64,000 nucleotides of DNA from Hyphomicrobiales bacterium (GCA_900473415.1 UCLR01000040.1:50004-114003); one strand, 5' to 3'; shown: positions 1 to 9,356, counted from the first letter of the stretch. The notes: generated from the letters alone by a model not told the origin. Numbers and translations are program-made.

Positions 1-545
1 ATGTCGCCATTGGCGGCCGGCGTCTCGAAGACGAGGCGCGGCGGCGCTGCGCGCAGGTTCGCAAGCAGTTCCTCGAGTTCCGGCGGGATGCGAATGGCGT
101 GCGCCCAGCTTTCGCGCAAGGCGGCCAAGTCTTCCATCAGCGTCTGGTTCAGCCGCGTCAGGCGGGCGACTTCAGCCAGCGAGCGCTCGATCAGAGCCGC
201 GCGCAGCATTGCCGCGTCACCATTGACGAAGATCGGCTCGGCGCCGCTGCCGCCGGTCCGCGACCACCAGTCCGCCAGGGCCGTGGTAGGCAGCGTGCTC
301 TCGGGGTTCCAGACGGCCCAGACATTGGTGGGAGGCAGTTCGATCATGCGCCGCTCACTCCCGGCCATGCCGCCATCCGCAACGGAGAGGACGAACCCGG
401 CGCCGTCCGATGTTTCCGCGACGAGCCACCTGATGTCGTCGGTGGGCGCAACGAAGCTCGTCGGCCGATCCTGGGGCGTCGTCACCAGGACTTTCGGGCT
501 GCCATCGTAGAGAAAGGGCAGCAGGTCGGGAGAGGCGTGCAACAT
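1..545 (-). CDS. Unrecognised protein, partial (C-terminus beyond window)
   Basis: An open frame runs from an ATG at 545 off the left edge (about 181 codons seen). The ATG overlaps the stop of the upstream glycosyltransferase in a TGATG arrangement, which suggests translational coupling and membership of the same polysaccharide operon. The N-terminus reads MLHASPDLLPFLYDGSPK; no signal peptide or membrane segment is visible. A charged, leucine-rich stretch near residues 130-165 (ALIERSLAEVARLTRLNQTL) looks helical and could be a short coiled coil. I do not recognise a family. From context it probably works in surface glycan synthesis, but nothing in the visible part proves this. Confidence 0.6.
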   Translation of the reverse strand, partial: MLHASPDLLPFLYDGSPKVLVTTPQDRPTSFVAPTDDIRWLVAETSDGAGFVLSVADGGMAGSERRMIELPPTNVWAVWNPESTLPTTALADWWSRTGGSGAEPIFVNGDAAMLRAALIERSLAEVARLTRLNQTLMEDLAALRESWAHAIRIPPELEELLANLRAAPPRLVFETPAANGD

Positions 546-2599
546 CAGGCGGAGACCTTCTCCCGTTGGTTTTCGGGCATCGCCGGGTCGAGGCGTGAGG
601 GCGCGGCGTCGCCAGTCCCGGTAGCGTCGGGGAGGCGCAGTTTTCTTGCCGGAACGCCGAGAGCCCGGCAGAGATGCAGCATCTCCTCGGTATCCGGAAG
701 AATCGCGTCATAGGCCTGTTCGAAAGCGGAGCAGGCGGTGATTGCATCCAATGCCGATTGGTTCTCTTGCGGCACGAGAAGAGCCCAGGTCTCGACTTTC
801 AATCGCCGGAGGGCGCCAGCGACCAGATGCAGCACGCAGCTGCCGACCGAAACGACGCGGGAATAGGCGGCCAGTGTTGCCAGTGCATATTGTCTGTCGC
901 GCCCGTCCAGAACCGGCAGGCTCGTCCCGAGATAGCTCTGCGGTGTCGAAGTTCCGGGACCGCACAGCGATTCGAGCGGCAGCAACACGACCTCTCGGAA
1001 GATATCGAGCGCTTCGGCTGCCCCCGAGAATTGCGCGCCAAAGCTGACGAGATGTGGAACATAGCCGTCGGCCCGCAGAGCCTCCGCGAGCCGGATGGCC
1101 GCCGTGAAGGTCGCGGGGGTGGCCTCGTCGACGACCAACGCGACGCTTCGGTCCAATGCGGCGGCCGGAAAGGCGGATGACGTGTTGAACAGCTCGGGGT
1201 AGAGATCGCGCGGGACGGCCGTGCGCGCCCGATACCGATCATGCTCGGCGGTCCGCCAGAGCGAGCGGTTCTCGCGGGCCGACACCTCGCCCAGCCTGCG
1301 CTGCAGGGATGCAAGGCCTTCAGCCGCCGATCGTGGCATTGTGCCTGTATCGGTGCAGCCGACCTCCAGATCGAAGAAGCGGCGGCCGAGCGGCTTGACC
1401 GCGAGCCAGTGACTGCCGGTGGCGAAGGCGCCGTCCGGGAATTGCTGTGCCAGCAGTGTTGCTGCCTCGATTGCCAGGATCTGGGCGGTCTCCGGCGGGG
1501 AGGCGGCGTGCTGCGTCGTGAGCCGGCTGACCGAGGCGGCACGCCAGCTCATCGTCCGATGCGGTGAGGGGCGGAGTGTGATCGAGCAGGCTGCGATCGC
1601 GGCCTGCATCACCGCACATTCAAGCATCCACAGCACGCCGGAGAGCAGGCGCCAATCCGCCAGGGTGTCGTAGAGTGCCTGATCCATCAGAATCAGATGG
1701 CCGGGGCAGCGCCCATAATCGGGCTGCTCCGCCGCTCGCATCAGGCGGACGAGATAGTCGTCGAGTGCGATGAGTTCGCTCGTTCCGGCAGCGGTCATGC
1801 ATCGAACGAGGCCGGTATCGGGATGGTGAACGGCGTAGCGCGCTCGCGCCTCGATCTCCAGTCGCAGCACGGATTTCACGTTGTAGAGCCGTGCGTGCTT
1901 GCTGCGGATGTAATTGAGGATCGGAGCGAAATCACGCTCGGCCTCGACCAGCATGCTCTCGCCGCGCCGACGGTAGCGAAAGCCGGCATCGGCGACGTGC
2001 ACGCCGCGAAATCCTTTGCCGAGCCCCTGCAGCCAGAAGTCCCAATCCTCGACGCCCTTGCGCATGGCGGTGTCGAACCGCGCGCCGGCATCGAGCATGC
2101 GCCGGGAGACCGTGCTGCCGGCCTCGCAGAAACTGCGGAAGAGATGCTCCAGCGGCGAATAGGGGCCCGACATGTCGCTGAAGCTCGCAAACCCGAACTT
2201 GTCGACGTCAGGATAGGCCCACCCGATGGTCTCATCGGACGAGCGCAACGCATTCACCATGCGCTGCAGCAGCAGCGGCCCGATGTGGTTGTCGCAATCC
2301 AGAAAATAGACCGCCTCCAGCGCGGGAAATGCCGCGAGAGCGAATTCCAGGCCTGAGTTCCGGGCCGCGCTGAGGCCGCCATTGGCCTTTTTCAGATAGA
2401 ACACCTTGCCCGGATAGGTCGCTGCGAAGTTGAGGCAGGCTTCGTGGGTTTCGGGCGAGGGGCAGCCGTCGTTGACGACCACGACCGCAAAGGCGAAGTC
2501 CGTCTCCTGAGCAATGGCAGAGCGAAGCGCTTCGATGGTGAGCCCGGGCTGGCCGTAGGCGGGAACGAGGATGACGGCCCGCACATCCGCTTCTGCCAT
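545..2599 (-). CDS. Glycosyltransferase family 2 with long C-terminal region
   Basis: The N-terminal ~250 residues form a GT-A fold: ILVPAYGQP, then VVVVNDGCPS (nucleotide-binding NDG), NGGLSAARNSG, the metal-binding DCDN about residue 102, and the acceptor-side motif GVEDWDFWLQ with the expected ED. The remaining ~430 residues are unassigned; they may hold a second transferase-like domain. The frame opens at 2644 (TGATG overlap with the upstream epimerase stop), but the ATG at 2599 has AGGAG four bases upstream, so I prefer it. It lies between an epimerase and an unknown protein in one minus-strand unit. Likely role: transfer of an activated sugar onto a surface polysaccharide or protein; donor and acceptor are unknown. 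Confidence 0.85.
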   Translation of the reverse strand: MAEADVRAVILVPAYGQPGLTIEALRSAIAQETDFAFAVVVVNDGCPSPETHEACLNFAATYPGKVFYLKKANGGLSAARNSGLEFALAAFPALEAVYFLDCDNHIGPLLLQRMVNALRSSDETIGWAYPDVDKFGFASFSDMSGPYSPLEHLFRSFCEAGSTVSRRMLDAGARFDTAMRKGVEDWDFWLQGLGKGFRGVHVADAGFRYRRRGESMLVEAERDFAPILNYIRSKHARLYNVKSVLRLEIEARARYAVHHPDTGLVRCMTAAGTSELIALDDYLVRLMRAAEQPDYGRCPGHLILMDQALYDTLADWRLLSGVLWMLECAVMQAAIAACSITLRPSPHRTMSWRAASVSRLTTQHAASPPETAQILAIEAATLLAQQFPDGAFATGSHWLAVKPLGRRFFDLEVGCTDTGTMPRSAAEGLASLQRRLGEVSARENRSLWRTAEHDRYRARTAVPRDLYPELFNTSSAFPAAALDRSVALVVDEATPATFTAAIRLAEALRADGYVPHLVSFGAQFSGAAEALDIFREVVLLPLESLCGPGTSTPQSYLGTSLPVLDGRDRQYALATLAAYSRVVSVGSCVLHLVAGALRRLKVETWALLVPQENQSALDAITACSAFEQAYDAILPDTEEMLHLCRALGVPARKLRLPDATGTGDAAPSRLDPAMPENQREKVSA

Positions 2600-2643
2600 G
2601 CCGCTCCTGCGCCGCTCCTGCGATATCGAGATGTCGTGCCGCA

Positions 2644-3618
2644 TCAGACGAGCCGCGCGATCCGCCTGGTCGCCATCCAGCGCGCCGTGCTGCGCAAGCC
2701 GTCGTGCCAGCTGAATCTGGGTTGCCAGGGCGTTTCCCTGGTGATCAGCGAGATATCGAGGACGTTGACCGGCACGTCCGCCGCGCGGCCGGCGCGATAG
2801 ACTCGCGGGATGTCGGTGGTGCCGGCGACGGCCTCGATATCACTCGCCACCTGATTGATGCTGAGCCCCGCGCCCGATCCGACATTCATGACGCGGTGCG
2901 GGCCGTTATAGGTTGCCGCCAGCAGAAAGGCCGAGACGACGTCGTCGATGTGAACGAAATCGCGTACGATCTCGCCCGTGCCCCAGATCTCGAGTGGCTT
3001 GCCGGCAAGAGCGCGGTCGAGCATCGCCGCGACGACACCCTGGCGCTTGAAGGGCGATTGCAGCGGGCCGTAGACGTTGGCCACGCGCAAGGCGAAATAT
3101 TCGAGCCCGTAGAGATGATGATACAAGCCAAGGTACTTCTCGATGGCAAGCTTGCCGACGCCATAGGCCGATATCGGATCGGTCGGTGAGGCTTCCGGGA
3201 TTGGATGCCGGTCGGTCGCGCCGTAGACGGTGCCGCCGGACGAGGCGAAGACGATGCGCCGAACGGCGGCGGCGTCGCAGATGTCCAGAAAGCGCAACGT
3301 GCCCAGGACGTTCGTCTCGAGATCGGACACCGGCTTCTGGCCAGGTTGTCCGGGCACGGAACCGCTCAGAAGATGGAAAACGATCTCCTGCCCCTGCGCG
3401 GCTTCGGCGACCGCCGCAGGATCCTCGAAGTGCCCGCAGCTCCAGCGGACCCGTTCGTCCAACTCGTTCGGGTTGGCCAGCGTGCGCCCGAAAGCCCGGA
3501 CCGCAGCGCCGTGGCGGGTCAGGGCATTGGCCAAGTGGACGCCGAGAAAGCCACCGCCTCCCATGACAAGGCATCGGGTGCCATCAAGTCTTGGAATATC
3601 GGTCTTGTCGATCGGCAT
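2644..3618 (-). CDS. NAD-dependent epimerase/dehydratase (extended SDR)
   Basis: 324 residues, usual for the family. The Rossmann glycine motif GGGGFLGVHLAN lies near residues 18-29, the SSGGTVYG serine motif in the middle, and the catalytic YGVGK (Tyr-x3-Lys) about residues 150-156. These are hallmarks of UDP-glucose 4-epimerase and related enzymes that interconvert nucleotide sugars in the cytoplasm. It is the first visible gene of a minus-strand unit whose next two genes are joined by stop/start overlaps, so it probably supplies the sugar donor for the glycosyltransferase. The exact substrate cannot be told from sequence. An AT-rich upstream stretch (3660-3830) may hold its promoter. Confidence 0.88.
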   Translation of the reverse strand: MPIDKTDIPRLDGTRCLVMGGGGFLGVHLANALTRHGAAVRAFGRTLANPNELDERVRWSCGHFEDPAAVAEAAQGQEIVFHLLSGSVPGQPGQKPVSDLETNVLGTLRFLDICDAAAVRRIVFASSGGTVYGATDRHPIPEASPTDPISAYGVGKLAIEKYLGLYHHLYGLEYFALRVANVYGPLQSPFKRQGVVAAMLDRALAGKPLEIWGTGEIVRDFVHIDDVVSAFLLAATYNGPHRVMNVGSGAGLSINQVASDIEAVAGTTDIPRVYRAGRAADVPVNVLDISLITRETPWQPRFSWHDGLRSTARWMATRRIARLV

Positions 3619-4749
3619 GACTACCCGCAGATTCGATGGATGAGAGGGATTGATCCAAGTCTGGTTTGAATTTCATTCCAACAACAAGTCGATATAATTC
3701 AAAATTAGTTCTATTTTGAGTGCATTATAACTTATGTATTTCATGGTCTGGGCTTTTTTCTGCCGGATATTGAGGTCGATGACTTTAATATTCTTGTGTA
3801 GGTTGAATGCGTCATGAATGCGACGCGATCTGTCGTTCGCCGACGCTGTCGAGGAGCCTCTCCTGGCTGGCTGACGGCGATGCGACCGCGAACAAGGCCT
3901 CGGGCACACCACTGCTCGGCGCCCGGCGATGCAGTTCGACCCGCCGATCGGCTTGCGCTCAGATTCCAGCCAGGGACTCGATTTTCTCGGTACTGGTTGA
4001 TCCGCCATTGGCCAGCCCCGCGTCCATGCGGGGACGGCACAGAGGGCTGCAGGCGATTGCGGATACGCGGATCGTTTGCCTAGCGCCGGCATAAAGCATA
4101 CGCAGGCTCTGAGTGTCCGTGCGTGGACGCCCCTTCGCTTCCGGGCGATGGCCGAATTCCGGGGTTGGCGCGGTTCAGACCCTGCCGACGAGAAGCTCCA
4201 AGCGTTCGTCGGCACTTGCGGTTGGTGCGCCGCCCGTGATCATCGATCATCAGCGTCGGGCAGTTCTGCGCTCCCTCTGCTTTCCAGAGCTGCAGCTTCG
4301 GTGGGTCGAGAAACCTTATCGCTTAAAGGAGCGATATTGGCATCGGAACGGACGCCGACCTGGCAGGCGCCTATCGCCTCGAGAATTGGAGGCCTGAGTT
4401 GGATGAGTTCGGTATTCCCATCCTAGTCGGGTATGACAGCCGCAGCGGCCTGCCTATCGAGACGGGACCGGTCCTAGGGCCACCGAGGGTTGCACGATCG
4501 CCCGCGGTCTTGTCGGTCGGTTCAGGATTGGTAGACCAGCGCAGCTTGTCGATCGGTCCTGGGACGAAACAACGGGATCCCGATCTGCGCTGCCTGTGTA
4601 GTCGCTGAAAGGTCGCGCAGCGACCCCCACGCGATTCTGGCAATTCTCGATCTTGCGCGCTGGAGGGCAGGGGTGCTGTCCATCATGGTAGCGCATCGCG
4701 ATCCGGAGCCTAAGCTCCAGATCGCACGACTCGTCGAACTCCGGCCTGA
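3619..4749. other. Gene-poor stretch with AT-rich pocket; no recognisable gene
   Basis: About 1.1 kb without a convincing gene. Bases 3660-3830 are strongly AT-rich against a GC-rich surround. Several open frames of 60-180 codons cross the stretch on both strands, but none has a recognisable motif. One plus-frame segment near 4340-4480 reads protein-like (LAGAYRLENWRPELDEFGIP) without a credible start or full frame, so this may be decayed coding DNA. No clear terminator or repeat was found. Confidence 0.6.
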
Positions 4750-4992
4750 TCAAGCCGACTCGCCGACCGCCTGCAGATAGAGGTCGAGGATCGCCTCTTC
4801 CTCCTTGCGCTCGTCGAGATCGCGCTTGCGCAGCGCCACGACCTTGCGCAGCACCTTGACGTCGTAACCGTTGCCCTTGGCCTCGGCATAGACCTCCTTG
4901 ATGTCGTCGGCGATCGTCTTCTTCTCTTCCTCGAGCCGCTCGATACGCTCGACGATGCTCTTGAGCTGGTCGCCCTGAACCGGATCGTCCAT
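4750..4992 (-). CDS. gapR: GapR-family DNA-binding protein (DUF2312)
   Basis: 80 residues, the normal size for this alphaproteobacterial family. It is highly charged and helical, with a heptad-like IVERIERLEEEKKTIADDIK segment followed by EVYAEAKGNGYDVKVLRKVV and a short C-terminal helix, matching DUF2312. The Caulobacter member GapR is a nucleoid-associated protein that binds overtwisted AT-rich DNA ahead of replication and transcription and stimulates topoisomerases. Here it is monocistronic, next to the gene-poor stretch. Assignment rests on sequence-family recognition; the role is by homology. Confidence 0.9.
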   Translation of the reverse strand: MDDPVQGDQLKSIVERIERLEEEKKTIADDIKEVYAEAKGNGYDVKVLRKVVALRKRDLDERKEEEAILDLYLQAVGESA

Positions 4993-5261
4993 CTGTCGTC
5001 CTTCTCGGATACTGAAAATTCGGCCGGCAGCGTTCGCGCGAATGGGGGCCGGGCGTCAAGCCGCAACCGTCCCGCAAGGCCGCACCCTCAACAGTTCCGT
5101 TGCCGCACCGGCGCCGCGATTGCCGGTCATTCCCGCCATGACGGCCAAGCCGGGAACCGAACGGACGGCGCGGTTTCACCCGGAATCATTCCGCTCTAAG
5201 AGAGATGACAAGAAGCGGCGGGAGACGAGACAGCGTGCAGCATTCCAGCACCGAGGCGGCG

Positions 5262-6536
5262 ATGCGGGCTGATGCGCGCACGATCTTCGACGCCGCCGTA
5301 GCTCGCGCCCATCCGGCCGGCTGCCTGCCAAAGCATTTGCCCCCTGTCCCGCCGACCGGCCGCCTGATCCTGCTCGCCGCCGGCAAGGCCGCCGGCAGCA
5401 TGACGGCGCTGGCCGAGGCGCATTATCTCGACTCCGGCCTGCCGCGGGAGCGCCTGCTCGGCCACGCCGTCGCCCGCCACGGCTATACCGCGCCGACACG
5501 CCACATCCCGATGGTCGCGGCCGGCCACCCGGTGCCCGACCAGGGCAGTATCGACAGCGCCGAAAAGGCTCTCGCGCTGGCCTCCTCCGCGACGGCGGAA
5601 GACCTCGTGCTCGTCCTGCTCTCGGGCGGCGGCTCGGCCAATTGGGTCGCGCCGGCGGGAGCGCTGACGCTGGCCGAAAAGCAGGCGGTCAACAAGGCGC
5701 TGCTGCGCTCAGGCGCGCCGATCGGCGAGATGAACATCGTCCGCAAGCGGCTTTCACGGATCAAGGGCGGACGGCTCGCGCTGGCCGCCGCACCGGCGCG
5801 GCTGCTGACGCTCGCGATCTCGGATGTGCCGGGCGACGAGCCCACCGCCATCGCCTCAGGCCCGACCGTCGCCGATCCCACCACCACGGCTGAGGCCCGC
5901 GCCATCGTCGCCCGCTATGGGCTGGAGTTGCCGCCCGCCGCCCGCGCCCTGCTCGACGATCCTGGTAACGAGACGCCCAAGCCCGGCCATCCCGCCTTTG
6001 CCAACAGTGCGTTCCGCATCATTGCCCGCCCCGCCGATGCGCTCGCCGCCGCCCGCGCCGTGGCGGAGGCTGCGGGCTACGTCGTCCATGATCTCGGCCC
6101 CGATCTGGAAGGCGAGGCGCGTGACGTTGCTGCCGCTCATGCCGATCTCGCCCGGCAGCTGAAGCGTGAGGGCAAGCGCGCCGCCATCCTTTCCGGCGGC
6201 GAGCTCACCGTGACGCTGCGCGGCACGGGCCGCGGTGGCCCCAACCAGGAATATGCGCTGGCGCTGGCGATCGCGCTCGGCGGTGAGCCGGGCATCGTCG
6301 CGCTCGCCGGCGACACCGACGGTACCGATGGCGGCGGCGGCGAGGCGACCGACCCGGCCGGCGCCCTCGTCGATCCCCAGAGTTTGGCGCGGGCCGCCGC
6401 GGTCGGCCTTGATCCCGCCCGATCCCTCGCCGACAACGATTCCACCGGCTTCTTCGAAGCGCTGGGCGATTTGCTGCAACCGGGGCCGACCCTCACCAAT
6501 GTCAACGACTGCCGCGTCATCCTGATCGAGCCGTGA
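5262..6536 (+). CDS. Glycerate kinase, type II (MOFRL family)
   Basis: A GckA/TtuD-type glycerate kinase, probably forming 2-phosphoglycerate from glycerate and ATP. Old annotations call this family hydroxypyruvate reductase. The N-terminal DUF4147 part has LLSGGGSANWVAPAGALTLAEK and NIVRKRLSRIKGGRLA; the C-terminal MOFRL domain has LSGGELTVTLRGTGRGGPNQEYAL and DTDGTDGGGGEATDP. The frame is open from 5205, with a GTG at 5235, but the ATG at 5262 follows GAGG by five bases and begins MRADARTIFDAAV, which resembles family N-termini, so I chose it (424 aa). Functionally it links the glyoxylate operon (product glycerate) 20 kb away to glycolysis; that link is inference. Confidence 0.9.
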   Translation: MRADARTIFDAAVARAHPAGCLPKHLPPVPPTGRLILLAAGKAAGSMTALAEAHYLDSGLPRERLLGHAVARHGYTAPTRHIPMVAAGHPVPDQGSIDSAEKALALASSATAEDLVLVLLSGGGSANWVAPAGALTLAEKQAVNKALLRSGAPIGEMNIVRKRLSRIKGGRLALAAAPARLLTLAISDVPGDEPTAIASGPTVADPTTTAEARAIVARYGLELPPAARALLDDPGNETPKPGHPAFANSAFRIIARPADALAAARAVAEAAGYVVHDLGPDLEGEARDVAAAHADLARQLKREGKRAAILSGGELTVTLRGTGRGGPNQEYALALAIALGGEPGIVALAGDTDGTDGGGGEATDPAGALVDPQSLARAAAVGLDPARSLADNDSTGFFEALGDLLQPGPTLTNVNDCRVILIEP

Positions 6537-6568
6537 AAATGCCGGGACATCCCCAAACGGGCCTGCTG

Positions 6569-6614
6569 AAGCATTTTCGAGCGAAGTGGATTCCGGTTCG
6601 CGTGAAGAAAATGC
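6569..6614. repeat. Short intergenic palindromic repeat carrying a start codon
   Basis: About 46 bp with inverted ends GCATTTT (6571-6577) and AAAATGC (6608-6614) around the core CGAGCGAAGTGG...CCGGTTCGCG. From memory it matches a short interspersed repeat common in Rhizobiales intergenic DNA. A diverged copy lies at 24494-24595. The ATG of the next gene (6611) sits in its right arm. Confidence 0.7.
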
Positions 6615-7045
6615 AATCAATCAAGACTCTCGTCGCCTGCTGCGCCACCGCTTTCCTCTGGAGCGCGCTGCCAGCGAAGGCCGATCTGCGCATGTGCAAC
6701 ACTACCTCGAGCCGGATCGGCGTCGCCATCGGCTATCGCAACGCGCAGGGCTGGACGACGGAGGGCTGGTGGAACATCAGCCCGCGCGGTTGCGAGACGC
6801 TGCTGCGCGGCACGCTGGCGGCGCGGTTCTACTATGTCCACGCCGTCGACTACGACAAGGGCGGCGAGTGGACCGGTAAATCCGTCATGTGCGTCCGCAA
6901 CAAGGAATTCACGATTCGGGGCATAGAAGACTGCCTGGCGCGCGGCTATGACCGGGCCGGCTTCTTCGAGGTCGATACCGGCGAGCAGAAGAGCTGGACG
7001 ATCCAGCTCACCGACTCGGGTGGCACCGCGCCGCCGCGGCCCTGA
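6611..7045 (+). CDS. DUF1036 family secreted protein
   Basis: A signal peptide (MQSIKTLVACCATAFLWS, cleavage near ALPAKA-D) is followed by a DUF1036 domain: LRMCNTTSSRIGVAIGYR, GWWNISPRGCETLL and YYVHAVDYDKGGEW with paired cysteines. Members are small periplasmic or membrane-associated proteins of unknown function in alphaproteobacteria. The frame is open from a GTG at 6533 that overlaps the glycerate kinase stop, but the extra N-terminus there (LKHFRAKWIPVRVKK) is the translation of an intergenic repeat, so I start at ATG 6611 (144 aa). A GTG at 6602 is also possible. Confidence 0.82.
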   Translation: MQSIKTLVACCATAFLWSALPAKADLRMCNTTSSRIGVAIGYRNAQGWTTEGWWNISPRGCETLLRGTLAARFYYVHAVDYDKGGEWTGKSVMCVRNKEFTIRGIEDCLARGYDRAGFFEVDTGEQKSWTIQLTDSGGTAPPRP

Positions 7046-7170
7046 TCGGCACCAGCCGACCGAGGCCGTGGGACGACAAAATGGGAGCGGGCATCAGCGC
7101 CTGTTCCTCAACGAATGAGGGGCCGCACAGGTCGGAGGCATGTCGCTTCCGGATCTGCGGGAAGAGAGCC

Positions 7171-8610
7171 ATGAAGCGCGAACGCCGGATCAAGATCATC
7201 GCCACCCTCGGACCCGCCTCCTCGACCGAGGAGATGTGCGCCAAGCTCTTCGAGGCCGGCGTCGACGTCTTCCGCATCAATATGAGCCATACCCAGCGCG
7301 AGACGCTGGCCGAGAAGATCGCGATGCTGCGCGGGCTGGAAGCGAAGTTCCGCCGCCCGGTCGGCATCCTCGCCGACCTGCAGGGTCCGAAGCTGCGCGT
7401 CGGCCAGTTCGGCGGCGACGGCGCCGTGGTGCTGGAGAAAGGCGCGACCTTCATCCTCGACGCCGACACGGCGCCCGGCGACGCTAAGCGCGTCCACCTG
7501 CCGCATCCGGAGATCCTGAGCGCGCTGGAGCCCGGCCACCACCTCATCCTCGATGACGGCAAGCTGCGCCTCATCGTCGAGAAGGCGACGCCGGAGAAGG
7601 CCGTCACCAAGGTGCTCGTCGGCGGCCGGCTCTCCTCCCGCAAGGGCGTCAGCCTGCCTCACACCACCATCGCCGTCTCGGCCATGACTGAGAAGGACCG
7701 CGCCGATGCCGAGGTCGCGGCCGAGGTCGGCGTCGATTGGATCGCGCTTTCCTTCGTGCAGCGCCCCGAGGACATGGCCGAGCTGCGCAAGATCGTGCGC
7801 GGCCGCGCATTGGCGATGGCAAAGATCGAGAAGCCGCAGGCGGTGGCACGGCTGGAGGAGATCATCGACGCGTCCGACTCCATCATGGTCGCGCGCGGCG
7901 ATCTCGGCGTCGAGATGCCGATCGAGAAGGTGCCAGGCACCCAGAAGCGCATGATCCGCATGGCGCGCGCCAAGGGCAAGCCCGTCGTGGTCGCGACCCA
8001 GATGCTGGAGAGCATGATCACGAGCCCCGTGCCGACCCGTGCCGAGGTTTCGGACGTCGCGACAGCGGTCTTCGAGGGTGCCGATGCGGTGATGCTCTCG
8101 GCCGAGAGCGCCGCCGGCCAGTATCCGATCGAGGCCGTTTCGATGATGAACCGCATCGCCGAGGAGGTCGAAGGCGAGTCGGTCTATCGCTCGATCCTAG
8201 AAGCGCAGCGCACCGAGCCGGAGGCCACCGGCGCCGATGCCATCGCCAAGGCGGCTCACGAGATCGCCGAGGCGCTGCACCTCAACGCCATCTGCGCCTG
8301 GACCTTCTCGGGCTCGACCGCCTTCCGCATCGCCCGCGAGCGGCCGAATGCGACGGTCATCGCGCTGACGCCGAACCGCTCCGCCGCGCGCCGGCTGACG
8401 CTGGTCTGGGGCGTCCACGCCATCGTCACCAAGGACGCCAGCGACGCCGACGACATGGCCTTCCGTGCCTGCAAATTCGCGGTGCGCGAGCACTACGCCA
8501 AGCAGGGCGACCGGATCATCGTCGTGGCGGGCGTGCCCTTCGGCACGCCGGGCGCGACCAATATGGTCCGCATCGCCTTCGTCGCGCAGGAGCATGTCGC
8601 GAAGGCCTGA
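7171..8610 (+). CDS. pyk: Pyruvate kinase
   Basis: 479 residues. It converts phosphoenolpyruvate and ADP to pyruvate and ATP in the cytoplasm. The N-terminus KIIATLGPASS is typical. Other markers are the substrate motif RINMSH, LADLQGPKLRVG, the signature MAKIEKPQAV with the catalytic Lys, VARGDLGVE, and VATQMLESM; a C-terminal regulatory domain follows. The frame opens at 7081, but ATG 7171 has a GGGAAGAG ribosome site and starts directly on the conserved barrel. The monocistronic unit ends at the inverted repeat 8623-8702. Confidence 0.97.
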   Translation: MKRERRIKIIATLGPASSTEEMCAKLFEAGVDVFRINMSHTQRETLAEKIAMLRGLEAKFRRPVGILADLQGPKLRVGQFGGDGAVVLEKGATFILDADTAPGDAKRVHLPHPEILSALEPGHHLILDDGKLRLIVEKATPEKAVTKVLVGGRLSSRKGVSLPHTTIAVSAMTEKDRADAEVAAEVGVDWIALSFVQRPEDMAELRKIVRGRALAMAKIEKPQAVARLEEIIDASDSIMVARGDLGVEMPIEKVPGTQKRMIRMARAKGKPVVVATQMLESMITSPVPTRAEVSDVATAVFEGADAVMLSAESAAGQYPIEAVSMMNRIAEEVEGESVYRSILEAQRTEPEATGADAIAKAAHEIAEALHLNAICAWTFSGSTAFRIARERPNATVIALTPNRSAARRLTLVWGVHAIVTKDASDADDMAFRACKFAVREHYAKQGDRIIVVAGVPFGTPGATNMVRIAFVAQEHVAKA

Positions 8611-8622
8611 GCGGCAGGTCAC

Positions 8623-8702
8623 GTCATGCGCGGGCTTGACCCGCGCATCTCTTGCCGAAGGAAACTGGTTTCCCGGATGCTCGGGTCAAGCCCGAGCATG
8701 AC
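8623..8702. repeat. Inverted intergenic repeat between pyk and TPR gene
   Basis: Twenty-base arms (8623-8642 and 8683-8702) share the core CGGGCTTGACCC / GGGTCAAGCCCG with flanking GTCATGC / GCATGAC and one mismatch. A smaller hairpin GAAACTGGTTTC (8661-8672) lies in the loop. It sits between two convergent genes and could also terminate transcription. It resembles mosaic repeats spread through Rhizobiales genomes, and the element at 24365-24462 is of the same kind. Confidence 0.7.
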
Positions 8703-8720
8703 AAGGAACGGCTCCGGCGG

Positions 8721-9356
8721 TCAGGCGTCGCGGCCGTCGACATCGCTCGCGAGCGAGTCGACCGCTTTCTTCACCGCCTCGAACTGCGGATAGACATCGA
8801 GCGCCTTGCGGAAGGCGACCATGGCAGCCTTGTCGTTGCCCTGCTGGCGCAGGATGATGCCGAGGCCCATCATCGCGCCGTAATGCCGCGGCTCACGCTT
8901 CAGCGCCTCGCCGATATCGAGCATGGAACGAATGGAATCGCCGGCGAGGTAAAGCGCGTTGGCGCGCTGGTTCCAGGCCTCGGCCCAGCCCGGCTGCAGG
9001 CTGATGATGCGGTCGAGCAGTTCGATCCCGAGCTCAACCTGCTTGTCCTTCAGCGCCTGCTGCGCCCGGGTCATCAGCAGATCGGCCGTGTCCGAGCCCG
9101 AACGAGCCCAGCGTCTCTGGATCAGCTTGTCGATGCCCTCGGCCTCTTCCTGAGACTTGGCCTCGTGCAGGCGCTGGAACAACCGGTCGAGCGTCGCCGC
9201 CGGGCCCCGCTGCGGGCCGCCCGGCGCGGACGGGTTCTCCATCTTGTCGGAGGGCGCGACCGCTCCGGGCCGCTGCGGCTCGGCGGTCTGGGCCAAGGCC
9301 GCACTCGCGGCCAGCATCAGCCCGAAGGCCGCGATCGTGATGCGAGGACGGATCAT
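8721..9356 (-). CDS. Secreted tetratricopeptide-repeat protein
   Basis: 211 residues. A Sec signal (MIRPRITIAAFGLMLAASAALA) is followed by a Pro/Gly-rich linker and TPR units from about residue 95: LLMTRAQQALKDKQVELGIE, LQPGWAEAWNQRANALYLAG and MMGLGIILRQQGNDKAAMVA, ending in ALDVYPQFEAVKK. TPRs are protein-protein scaffolds, so this is probably a periplasmic adaptor; no partner can be named. It converges with pyk. Confidence 0.85.
   Translation of the reverse strand: MIRPRITIAAFGLMLAASAALAQTAEPQRPGAVAPSDKMENPSAPGGPQRGPAATLDRLFQRLHEAKSQEEAEGIDKLIQRRWARSGSDTADLLMTRAQQALKDKQVELGIELLDRIISLQPGWAEAWNQRANALYLAGDSIRSMLDIGEALKREPRHYGAMMGLGIILRQQGNDKAAMVAFRKALDVYPQFEAVKKAVDSLASDVDGRDA

Noticed and set aside
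5125..5165. Short GTCAT...ATGAC fragment before the glycerate kinase
   Set aside because: Resembles the end of an intergenic repeat but too short to call.
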